A DNA stretch of 15,950 nt from assembly GCA_937891045.1 (NCBI GenBank), contig CALBEV010000064.1, positions 1 through 15,950 of the forward strand. Direction: 5' to 3'. This DNA is from an uncultured Burkholderiales bacterium. Its GTDB lineage: Bacteria > Pseudomonadota > Gammaproteobacteria > Burkholderiales > Burkholderiaceae. Below the pieces are notes generated by a model. The model did not search any database. It was given only the letters and a program-made list of their open reading frames with translations, and was not told the origin of the DNA. Below are positions 1 to 6,268 of this stretch, in pieces (the first letter of the stretch is position 1; every line of letters starts with the position of its first letter). The translations under genes were made by a program, and so were the position numbers.

Positions 1-122
1 GAGTCCCGATTGCACCTGTCCACGAAAGCCAAGAAGCGAAACTAGCCGATCACCCACACACTGCCTGTTCACCCTGTGAATACATGCAGTCTGGACCATT
101 ATGAAACAGAAAACTGGTTCAA

Positions 123-148
123 AACCAAGTATTTATCCTCACTTGGTT
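123..148 (-). terminator. possible weak terminator after amt
   Basis: Two perfect 8-base arms (123-130 and 141-148, AACCAAGT/ACTTGGTT) enclose a 10-base loop about 30 bases downstream of the amt stop codon. Read on the minus strand, the stem ends in GGTT and is followed by only two more T residues, so the U-tract is short and the stem is A/T-rich. It sits where an amt terminator would be expected, but it is a weak example and could be chance. Confidence 0.35.
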
Positions 149-176
149 GTGAAAACCCGCAAAAAAACCACATATC

Positions 177-1379
177 TCACCAACTCGTCTCGCGATCTGG
201 GCTGGAATTGATTTTGTGGATGCTCAAATCCGCGCCTTCAAACTCTTCTTCTTGGCTCAGGCGAAGGCCAACAAAAAATTTCAGCAAACCATACAAGACA
301 ACCGAGCACAGCACGGCCCAAACGATGCCAAGCAAGGTGCCCAGCAGTTGCGCGGTGAAGTTCACGCCGCCCAAGCCACCCAAGCTGGTGCTGCCAAACA
401 AACCGGCAGCGATGCCGCCCCAGGTGCCGCACAAACCATGCAAGGGCCACACGCCCAACACGTCATCGACCTTCCATTTGTTTTGCGTCCAAGTGAACAT
501 GAACACAAACAAAGCACCGGCCACGCCGCCGACCACCAAAGCGCCCAGCGGGTGCATCAGGTCCGAGCCAGCACAAACCGCCACCAAACCCGCCAACGGG
601 CCGTTGTGAACAAAGCCCGGGTCGTTCTTGCCCAGCCAAAGCGCGGTGAGTGTGCCGCCCACCATGGCCATCAGGCTGTTGACCGCCACCAGGCCTGAAA
701 CCTTGTCGATGGTTTGGGCGCTCATCACATTGAAACCAAACCAACCGACACACAACACCCAAGCGCCCAAGGCCAGGAAAGGAATGCTGGAAGGCGGGTG
801 GGCCGAAACAGCACCGTCTTTTTTATAGCGGTTGGCGCGTGCGCCCAGCAACAACACGGCGGGCAAGGCAATCCAGCCGCCGACCGCATGCACCACCACC
901 GAGCCGGCGAAATCATGGAACTCGGCGCCTGTTGTCGCTTTCAGCCACGCCTGGAAACCGAAGTGCTGGTTCCAGACGATGCCTTCAAAGAAAGGGTAGA
1001 TAAAGCCGACGATGACAGCGGTTGCAAACAATTGAGGGTAAAAGCGAGCGCGTTCGGCGATGCCGCCAGAGACGATGGCGGGAATGGCGGCGGCAAAGGT
1101 GAGCAAGAAGAAGAACTTCACCAGGTCATAGCCGTTGCGCTCGGCCAAGCTGCTTGCATCGACGAAAAACGTCGTGCCATACGCCACGCTGTAACCCACC
1201 ACGAAATACGCCACGGTTGAAACGCTGAAGTCGGCCAGGATTTTGACCAAGGCATTCACCTGGTTTTTCTTGCGAACCGTGCCCAGCTCTAAAAACGCAA
1301 AACCGGCGTGCATGGCCAAAACCATGATGGCGCCAAGCAAGATGAACAATGCGTCCGCGCCCTGTTTCAGTGCATCCAT
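177..1379 (-). CDS. amt: ammonium transporter, Amt family
   Basis: This is a 400-residue Amt/MEP/Rh-family channel that moves ammonium across the inner membrane. About eleven hydrophobic segments can be seen. The family signature near residues 24-39 (HAGFAFLELGTVRKKN) is present, as are DFAGS with Asp156 and His164, and His314 in PLHGLCGTWGG. The two histidines are 150 residues apart, as in the twin-His pore of E. coli AmtB. The C-terminal tail (EEEFEGADLSIH, 377-388) keeps the pattern of the cytoplasmic regulatory helix. The ATG at 1379 was chosen because a strong AGGAGGT lies just upstream and because the 40 codons further upstream in this frame have no membrane or Amt character. No glnK lies on either side, although amt is often paired with glnK. 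Transcription is probably nitrogen-controlled through the sigma-54 promoter candidate upstream. Confidence 0.95.
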   Translation of the reverse strand: MDALKQGADALFILLGAIMVLAMHAGFAFLELGTVRKKNQVNALVKILADFSVSTVAYFVVGYSVAYGTTFFVDASSLAERNGYDLVKFFFLLTFAAAIPAIVSGGIAERARFYPQLFATAVIVGFIYPFFEGIVWNQHFGFQAWLKATTGAEFHDFAGSVVVHAVGGWIALPAVLLLGARANRYKKDGAVSAHPPSSIPFLALGAWVLCVGWFGFNVMSAQTIDKVSGLVAVNSLMAMVGGTLTALWLGKNDPGFVHNGPLAGLVAVCAGSDLMHPLGALVVGGVAGALFVFMFTWTQNKWKVDDVLGVWPLHGLCGTWGGIAAGLFGSTSLGGLGGVNFTAQLLGTLLGIVWAVLCSVVLYGLLKFFVGLRLSQEEEFEGADLSIHKINSSPDRETSW

Positions 1380-1382
1380 GTG

Positions 1383-1389
1383 ACCTCCT
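1383..1389 (-). promoter_or_regulatory. Shine-Dalgarno of amt
   Basis: The minus strand reads AGGAGGT three bases before the ATG at 1379. This is a near-perfect ribosome binding site. It decides the start of amt in favour of MDALKQG and against the longer open frame reaching 1499. Confidence 0.85.
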
Positions 1390-1448
1390 GGGGATAGATG
1401 TTTGTTTTTGGTGCAAAAAAAGGCGCAAACTTTGTTGCGCACCATTTC

Positions 1449-1468
1449 AAAGCAAGTTGCGCACCAAA
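1449..1468 (-). promoter_or_regulatory. sigma-54 (-24/-12) promoter candidate for amt
   Basis: On the minus strand the sequence TGGTGCGCAACTTGCTTT has GG (1465-1464), exactly ten bases, then GC (1453-1452). It matches the sigma-54 pattern TGGCACN5TTGC at most positions. Transcription would begin near 1440, giving a leader of about 60 bases before the amt start. Sigma-54 and NtrC control of amt under nitrogen limitation is well known in Proteobacteria. No clear NtrC dimer site was identified upstream. An 11-base segment of this element is repeated 22 bases downstream (1434-1444), where the -12 GC is missing. Confidence 0.6.
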
Positions 1469-1641
1469 TGACATCAGGTTTGCTTGAAAATCGGGCCAAG
1501 AAAGGGTGTTTGGGCCAATTTCAGCGGCAAAGAGGTTTGTTGGCTTCCATGCCTAATCAGGGGCATCCAAAGCGTATCAAGTTTTGCCAAGAAGCGAGGC
1601 TGAGAAAGAGCCCTTTGAATATTCGTTAAACTTCAAAGACA
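1469..1641. other. intergenic region between divergent amt and metX
   Basis: This lies in the 358-base gap between amt and metX (1380-1737) and holds no credible gene. It contains an inverted repeat ATGCC/GGCAT (1549-1553 and 1562-1566), roughly 115 bases upstream of the predicted sigma-54 start. A second inverted repeat, CTTTGAA/TTCAAAG (1613-1619 and 1632-1638), immediately precedes the metX riboswitch. The metX promoter must lie here, but I could not pick convincing -35/-10 boxes. Confidence 0.6.
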
Positions 1642-1690
1642 GCGCCGATTTGAATCAGCTTGCGGGCGCATTAACAAATACTGCTAAAGA
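1642..1690 (+). ncRNA. SAM-II riboswitch aptamer of the metX leader
   Basis: The segment carries the SAM-II (SAM-alpha) hallmarks in the correct order. P1 is GCGCC (1642-1646) with GGCGC (1665-1669). The loop starts GATTTG, followed by the conserved GCTTGC (1658-1663). Then comes TTAACAAAT, and finally GCTAAA (1683-1688). The loop bases ATTTG (1648-1652) can pair with CAAAT (1675-1679) to make the H-type pseudoknot typical of this class. SAM-II aptamers bind S-adenosylmethionine and usually sit before metA, metX or similar genes, which matches this position before metX. There is no purine-rich ribosome binding site directly after GCTAAA; an intrinsic terminator follows instead. Confidence 0.88.
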
Positions 1691-1698
1691 CGTCCGTC

Positions 1699-1735
1699 GA
1701 TTCGGCCGCGTTTTTAGCGATGCCGGATTTTTTTT
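1699..1735 (+). terminator. intrinsic terminator between riboswitch and metX
   Basis: The stem is CGGC (1703-1706) with GCCG (1722-1725), continued by CGC (1707-1709) with GCG (1717-1719) after a two-base bulge. It can be extended at the base by weak pairs down to about 1700/1728. The loop is GTTTTTA, and eight T residues (1728-1735) follow. It lies nine bases after the aptamer and ends two bases before the metX ATG at 1738. This placement makes it the likely expression platform: SAM binding would favour termination. It also overlaps, and so argues against, the in-frame ATG at 1720. Confidence 0.75.
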
Positions 1736-1737
1736 GG

Positions 1738-2868
1738 ATGTCATTCACCGTCACGCCCCAATCCATGTCGTTCAGCCAAGCCCTGCCGCTGCAAGGCGGC
1801 GGCAGCTTGCGCGACTACCAGCTGAGCTATGAAACCTACGGCAGTTTGAACGCCGAGCGCAGCAACGCGGTGCTGATTTGCCACGCCTTGAACGCCTCGC
1901 ACCATGTGGCGGGCAGTTATGCGGGTCAAGCCAAAAGCGAGGGCTGGTGGGACAACATGATTGGTCCTGGCAAACCGGTGGACACCAACCGTTTTTTTGT
2001 GATTGGCGTGAACAACCTGGGCTCGTGTTTTGGCTCCACCGGACCGATGCACACCAACCCCGACACGGGCCGCATTTATGGTGCCGACTTTCCGGTGGTG
2101 ACCGTGGAAGACTGGGTGGATGCACAAGCCCGTTTGGTCGAGGCCTTGGGCATCACGCAACTGGCGGCTGTCATGGGTGGCAGCTTGGGCGGCATGCAGG
2201 CCCTGAGTTGGAGCCTGCGATACCCCGAGAAACTGCGCCATGCGGTGGTGATTGCCAGTGCGCCCAATTTGAACGCCGAGAACATTGCATTCAATGAAGT
2301 GGCGCGTCGCGCCATCGCCACCGACCCCGACTTTCATGGCGGTCATTTCTACGAACACGGCGTGGTGCCCAAACGCGGTTTGCGCATCGCCCGCATGTTG
2401 GGCCACATCACCTACCTGAGTGACGACGTGATGAACACCAAGTTTGGCCGCATGTTGCAAAACGGCGATGTTTTGAAATACAGCACGCAAGAGATTGAAT
2501 TTCAAATCGAGAGTTATTTGCGGCACCAAGGCGACAAGTTCAGCGAGTACTTTGACGCCAACACCTATTTGCTCATCACCCGGGCGCTGGATTATTTCGA
2601 CCCGGCCAAAGCACATGCGCACAACCTGACCCAGGCCTTGGCCCGCGCCACCGCGCAGTTTTTGTTGGTGAGTTTCACCACCGATTGGCGTTTTGCCCCC
2701 GCCCGCAGCCGTGAAATGGTGCAAGCGCTGGTGGCCAACCAACGCGATGTGAGTTATGCCGAAATCGATGCGCCGCATGGCCACGACGCCTTTTTGTTGG
2801 ACGACCCGCGCTATTTGTCCTTGGTGCGGGCTTATTTCGAGCGCATCAGCTTGGAGGCCCACGCATGA
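1738..2868 (+). CDS. metX: homoserine O-acyltransferase (acetyl- or succinyltransferase) MetX
   Basis: This 376-residue alpha/beta-hydrolase-fold enzyme acylates the hydroxyl of homoserine, the first committed step of methionine synthesis in the cytoplasm. The oxyanion region around residues 47-58 ([13 protein letters not shown]) is present. The nucleophile is Ser149 in GGSLGGM, with Asp316 in FTTDWRF and His349 in HGHDAF; these form the family triad. The start at 1738 was chosen because it directly follows the terminator U-tract and gives the N-terminus usual for the family in Burkholderiales. The ATG at 1720 lies inside the terminator stem, and a further ATG at 1765 is possible. The ribosome binding site is poor. 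Many proteobacterial MetX proteins use succinyl-CoA rather than acetyl-CoA; the donor cannot be decided here. It is co-transcribed with metW and probably repressed by SAM through the leader. Confidence 0.95.
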   Translation: MSFTVTPQSMSFSQALPLQGGGSLRDYQLSYETYGSLNAERSNAVLICHALNASHHVAGSYAGQAKSEGWWDNMIGPGKPVDTNRFFVIGVNNLGSCFGSTGPMHTNPDTGRIYGADFPVVTVEDWVDAQARLVEALGITQLAAVMGGSLGGMQALSWSLRYPEKLRHAVVIASAPNLNAENIAFNEVARRAIATDPDFHGGHFYEHGVVPKRGLRIARMLGHITYLSDDVMNTKFGRMLQNGDVLKYSTQEIEFQIESYLRHQGDKFSEYFDANTYLLITRALDYFDPAKAHAHNLTQALARATAQFLLVSFTTDWRFAPARSREMVQALVANQRDVSYAEIDAPHGHDAFLLDDPRYLSLVRAYFERISLEAHA

Positions 2869-3452
2869 ACAAGGTGCTGAAAGACGCGGTGACCCGCATG
2901 GTGCCGTATGGCAGCCGGGTGCTTGACTTGGGTTGCGGCAATGGCGAGCTGTTGGCCCACTTGCAAGCGCAGCATGGCTGCACCGGTTATGGCGTAGAAA
3001 TTGACGACGCCAATGTGTTGGCCTGTGTGCAGCGCGGTGTGCAGGTGATTCAACTCAACCTGGACCAGGGCTTGGCGCTGTTTGGAGACCAAAGTTTTGA
3101 TGTGGTCTTGCAAATCGACACCTTGCAGCATTTGCGCAATGCCGAAACCATGCTGCGCGAAACCGTGCGGGTGGGCCGCATGGGTGTCGTCACCTTCCCA
3201 AATTTTGCGCATTGGCCCAATCGCCTGAGTGTGTTGCAAGGCCACATGCCGGTCACCAAAAAACTGCCCTACCAGTGGTATGACACGCCCAACATCCGGG
3301 TGGGCACGTTCTCAGACTTTCGCGCCTTGGCTGAAAAAAACAATTTGCGGATTCAAGACGCCTTCGGTTTGCAAGAGTTTGGCCAAGTGCGTTGGTGGCC
3401 GAATGCGCGGGCCGCCACGGCTGTGTTTCAATTGAGCGCTGATCAACCCTGA
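2865..3452 (+). CDS. metW: methionine biosynthesis protein MetW
   Basis: This 195-residue protein has a class I SAM-dependent methyltransferase fold. Motif I is VLDLGCGNG (19-27), the acidic residue ending strand 2 is Glu45 in GVEID, and the MetW-typical [11 protein letters not shown] lies at 111-121. Its start overlaps the metX stop in an ATGA arrangement, which suggests translational coupling and a fixed stoichiometry. MetW is found beside MetX throughout Proteobacteria and is thought to act with MetX rather than as an independent biosynthetic enzyme; no methyl acceptor is established from sequence. The length is normal for the family and no essential motif appears lost. Confidence 0.93.
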   Translation: MNKVLKDAVTRMVPYGSRVLDLGCGNGELLAHLQAQHGCTGYGVEIDDANVLACVQRGVQVIQLNLDQGLALFGDQSFDVVLQIDTLQHLRNAETMLRETVRVGRMGVVTFPNFAHWPNRLSVLQGHMPVTKKLPYQWYDTPNIRVGTFSDFRALAEKNNLRIQDAFGLQEFGQVRWWPNARAATAVFQLSADQP

Positions 3453-3459
3453 AGAATTC

Positions 3460-4326
3460 ATGTCCACCATTGCCGCCCATCACGCTTTCCATGCCACCAC
3501 CAGCGACTGGCTGAGTGGCGACCACACCTTGGCGCGCTACCACTGGCCCTCCCCCGAACTGCCCGCCAAAGCCCAAGTGTTGTTGGTGCACGGCTTGGGC
3601 GAGCACATGGGCCGCTACAACCATGTGGCCTTTGCCTTGCAAAGTGCCGGTTATGCGGTGCAGGGCTACGACCATGTCGGCCATGGCCTGTCCAGCGGCG
3701 AGCGTGGTGATGTCGCCACGCCCAACCAACTGGTGGAAGATTTAGCGGCTGTTGTTGCCGATATCCAGCACCACAAACCCCGCACGGAGCCCTTGGTCAT
3801 TTTGGGTCACAGCATGGGCGGTTTGGTGGTGGCGCGTGCCTTGGGTCAGCAGGCGTGCACTGCAGACGCCGCCGTGTTGAGCGCCCCAGCGTTTGCCGCC
3901 TTCACCAACGCGGTGCAAAAACTGCTGTTGGCCACCATCCCGAAATTCTTTCCCCATCTGCGCGTGGCCAATGGCTTGCAACTTCCTTGGCTGGCGCGTG
4001 ACGCGCAAGTGGTGCGGGCTTACCGCGAAGACAAACTGGTGCACGACCGCATCGCAGCGGGCTTGGCCGCTTGGATCATGGACGAAGGCGCCAAGGCGGT
4101 GCAAGACGCTGCGCAATGGCGCACACCATCACTCTTGCTTTATGCCGGTCAAGACCGTTTGGTGAATCCGCAGGGAAGCGTTGACTTTGCAGCAGCAGCC
4201 TCGCCGCAGTTTTTGCAGACCCAGTGTTTCAACGTGATGTACCACGAGATCTTCAACGATCCGGAAAAGCACCTGGTGTTCAACAAGCTGAGCACCTGGT
4301 TGGATCAGCGTTTTGCCAAGGCTTGA
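3460..4326 (+). CDS. alpha/beta hydrolase, monoacylglycerol lipase-like
   Basis: This 288-residue serine hydrolase belongs to the Hydrolase_4 (monoacylglycerol lipase/lysophospholipase-like) group. The oxyanion motif is VHGLGEHMGRY (43-53), the nucleophile elbow is GHSMGG with Ser118, and the acid is Asp232 in AGQDRLV. The histidine is His262 in MYHEIFNDPEK, the pattern typical of this group. No signal peptide is visible, so it is probably cytoplasmic. It starts seven bases after metW with GAAG as a modest ribosome binding site, so it is likely the third gene of the metXW transcript. Nothing in the protein points to a role in methionine synthesis. The natural substrate is probably a mono- or short-chain glycerol or lipid ester, but this is inference from the family. 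Confidence 0.85.
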   Translation: MSTIAAHHAFHATTSDWLSGDHTLARYHWPSPELPAKAQVLLVHGLGEHMGRYNHVAFALQSAGYAVQGYDHVGHGLSSGERGDVATPNQLVEDLAAVVADIQHHKPRTEPLVILGHSMGGLVVARALGQQACTADAAVLSAPAFAAFTNAVQKLLLATIPKFFPHLRVANGLQLPWLARDAQVVRAYREDKLVHDRIAAGLAAWIMDEGAKAVQDAAQWRTPSLLLYAGQDRLVNPQGSVDFAAAASPQFLQTQCFNVMYHEIFNDPEKHLVFNKLSTWLDQRFAKA

Positions 4327-4374
4327 TCGCGCTTGAGGCCGATCAGGTCCATCGCAGGCCGCCGGGGCGAGTTC

Positions 4375-5103
4375 TCAAAGCAATTGGGCCAACACCGCCA
4401 AGGGCGCGGTTTCGGCGCGCAACACCCTCGCCCCCAACTGCACCGGCACAAAGCCTTTGGCCAAGGCCCAGGCTTCTTCTTCAGCACTCAAACCCCCTTC
4501 CGGCCCACTCAACAGCGTGAGCTTGGACGGTGGCGTGGACCACAGGCTGCGCCAATCTTGCGAACTGGCTTGAAACGACAACAAAACGCGTGGGTGGTCA
4601 GCGGCCTCGGGCAGTGATTTCAACCAATCGGCCAGCGACACCGGTGCGTCAATCTGCGGCAACCGGTTGCGCCCAGATTGCGCACACGCGGCTTGCGCAA
4701 TGCCTTGCCAATGCGCTTGGCGCTTCAAGGCGCGTTCGCCGCTCAGGCGCAGCACCGTGTGTTGGGTGCTCAAGGGTGTGAGTTGTGCCACGCCCAGTTC
4801 GGTGGCTTTTTCCACCAACCAATCCATACGCTCGTTGGCGGGCATGCCCAAGGCGATGTGGGTTGCGCACACCGCTTCGCGTTCTTGCGGCTCGTGCGAC
4901 AACACCTCGATGTCCACCGTGTGCTTGCCCATGTGCACCACACGGGCCGTGTGGCTGCCGCCCAAGCCGTTGAACAAACACAGCTTGTCCCCAGGTTGCA
5001 TGCGCAACACCTGCACATGGCGGGCGGCCTCATCGGGCAGTTGAAGGCTGGCGCCGACCGGCAAGTCACAAGCCGCGTGGATGCGAGGGAGTCGGTTGCT
5101 CAC
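4375..5103 (-). CDS. rsmE: 16S rRNA (uracil1498-N3)-methyltransferase RsmE
   Basis: This 242-residue SPOUT-family enzyme methylates U1498 of 16S rRNA in the assembled 30S subunit, using SAM. An N-terminal PUA-like domain (about 1-70) includes EAARHVQVLRMQPGD. The SPOUT domain carries EKATELGVAQLTP (98-110), GPEGGLS (200-206) and LGARVLRAETA (223-233), the trefoil-knot SAM-binding motifs. The usual EQS.R segment reads AQSGR here. The start is a GTG at 5103 that overlaps the stop of the upstream kinase gene as GTGA, so translation is probably coupled. The gene converges on the hydrolase gene, with 48 bases between the stop codons and no clear terminator. Confidence 0.93.
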   Translation of the reverse strand: MSNRLPRIHAACDLPVGASLQLPDEAARHVQVLRMQPGDKLCLFNGLGGSHTARVVHMGKHTVDIEVLSHEPQEREAVCATHIALGMPANERMDWLVEKATELGVAQLTPLSTQHTVLRLSGERALKRQAHWQGIAQAACAQSGRNRLPQIDAPVSLADWLKSLPEAADHPRVLLSFQASSQDWRSLWSTPPSKLTLLSGPEGGLSAEEEAWALAKGFVPVQLGARVLRAETAPLAVLAQLL

Positions 5104-6218
5104 ACGCGGCCAAACGCATAGCCGCTGACGGCTTGCTCGCCTTCAATCTGATCGAGCAAACGCAGCAAGGGGGTGAGTTCGCGGTAGCGGCTGGCGGTGG
5201 CCCGCATGTAGCCGATGAAGCGCGGCGTGTCGCCCAGGTATTTCGGCTTGCCGTCACGCAGCGTCAGCCGCGCAAAGATACCGGCCACTTTCAGGTGCCG
5301 CTGCAAACCCATCCATTCCACAGCGCGGTAAAACGCGCCGAAATCGGCGTGCCAGTCTGCATGGTTCATGAGACCCAAAACGCGGGCTTTTTCCCAATAG
5401 CGCACCGTGATGTCCAAGCAAAAGTCTTCGTCCCAGCTGGCAAAGGCGTCGCGCATCAGGCTGGCAATGTCGTAGGTGATGGGACCATAGACCGCGTCCT
5501 GAAAATCCAGCACGCCCAAACGTTGTTCAGTCGGATGATCTGACACCATCAGGTTGCGCGGCATGAAGTCGCGGTGCACAAACACCTGGGGCGCCGCCAA
5601 GTTGTGGGCCACCAAGCGATCAAACACGGTTTGCAGGCTTTGTTGTTGCTTGTCGTCCAGCACCAACTGTTTGTGCTGGGACACGTACCAATCGGGGAAG
5701 AGTTGCAGCTCGCGGCGCAACAAGGCCTCGTCATAGGGGGGCAACACATGGGGCTTGGAGGCTTGTTGCCAGAGCACCAAGGCATCAACAGCTTGCAAAA
5801 ACAAGGCTTGCCGTTGTGGCAGTTCAGCGTCGGCCAGCACCTGCATCATGGTGTGCGCACCCAAGTCGTCCAGCAGCATGAAGCCCTGGGGCGGGTCCCA
5901 GGCCAACACCTGCGGCGCCAGCAGGCCAGCATCGGTCATCAGCTTGGCGATGGTGACAAACGGCTGCGCGTTTTCTTTGTCGGGTGGCGCGTCCATCAGG
6001 ATGAATGTGCCTGGAGTGCCCTCCACCCGAAAGTAGCGGCGAAAACTCGCGTCCGCCGATGCGACCCGCACCGAAGCGGGGTTCAAGCCGTGCGCAGGGG
6101 CGATGGCCAACAGCCAATCGGTGAAAGCTTGGCCGCGTGGCGCGTCAGACCAGCCCAAGGCGGCAACCGCGGCTTGGGGCGACAGCGCAGTGGCCGAGGA
6201 GGGGTGGGAGGTGCTCAT
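5100..6218 (-). CDS. amgK: AmgK-type aminosugar (MurNAc/GlcNAc) kinase
   Basis: This 372-residue protein belongs to the aminoglycoside phosphotransferase/choline kinase superfamily. It has SFRRYFRV (58-65) and a FILMDAPPDKEN segment (72-83), both characteristic of AmgK. The catalytic loop is VHRDFMPRN (214-222) with Asp217, and the metal-binding motif is DFQDA with Asp238. In Pseudomonas, AmgK phosphorylates the anomeric hydroxyl of MurNAc and GlcNAc to recycle peptidoglycan, and its partner MurU then makes the UDP-sugar. No murU lies next to the gene; rsmE follows directly with a four-base overlap. The ATG at 6218 was chosen because the protein begins like relatives there, whereas the 62 codons upstream run into lptD and look non-coding. 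The MurNAc/GlcNAc substrate is inferred from family resemblance. Confidence 0.82.
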   Translation of the reverse strand: MSTSHPSSATALSPQAAVAALGWSDAPRGQAFTDWLLAIAPAHGLNPASVRVASADASFRRYFRVEGTPGTFILMDAPPDKENAQPFVTIAKLMTDAGLLAPQVLAWDPPQGFMLLDDLGAHTMMQVLADAELPQRQALFLQAVDALVLWQQASKPHVLPPYDEALLRRELQLFPDWYVSQHKQLVLDDKQQQSLQTVFDRLVAHNLAAPQVFVHRDFMPRNLMVSDHPTEQRLGVLDFQDAVYGPITYDIASLMRDAFASWDEDFCLDITVRYWEKARVLGLMNHADWHADFGAFYRAVEWMGLQRHLKVAGIFARLTLRDGKPKYLGDTPRFIGYMRATASRYRELTPLLRLLDQIEGEQAVSGYAFGRV

Positions 6219-6268
6219 GGATAATCCAAATTCTACAAACAGCGCTTTCGCCAGCGATTCCGTTTCCC
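6219..6268. promoter_or_regulatory. short divergent intergenic region, amgK and lptD
   Basis: Only 50 bases separate the two start codons, so promoters for both directions must overlap each other or lie inside the genes. On the minus strand TAGAAT (6235-6230) resembles a -10 box for amgK; it would place transcription only a few bases before the ATG, giving an almost leaderless message. No convincing -35 box or lptD promoter was found. Confidence 0.35.

Noticed and set aside
1380..1499. 40-codon N-terminal extension of amt on the minus strand
   Set aside because: A near-perfect ribosome binding site precedes the ATG at 1379, the extension does not resemble Amt proteins, and it would overlap the sigma-54 promoter candidate.
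1549..1566. Inverted repeat ATGCC/GGCAT as an NtrC enhancer for amt
   Set aside because: The distance to the sigma-54 promoter is suitable, but the sequence does not resemble the GCACCA-type NtrC consensus, so the assignment is not supported.
1741..2862. 373-codon minus-strand frame opposite metX
   Set aside because: It mirrors metX almost exactly, shows the same composition artefact and has no domain or ribosome binding site.
4327..4374. Possible bidirectional terminator between the hydrolase gene and rsmE
   Set aside because: Only short, distant complementary segments are present and there is no T-run on either strand.
6137..6268. 44-codon upstream extension of lptD
   Set aside because: It would place charged residues before the signal peptide and overlaps amgK; the signal peptide begins at 6269 or 6275.
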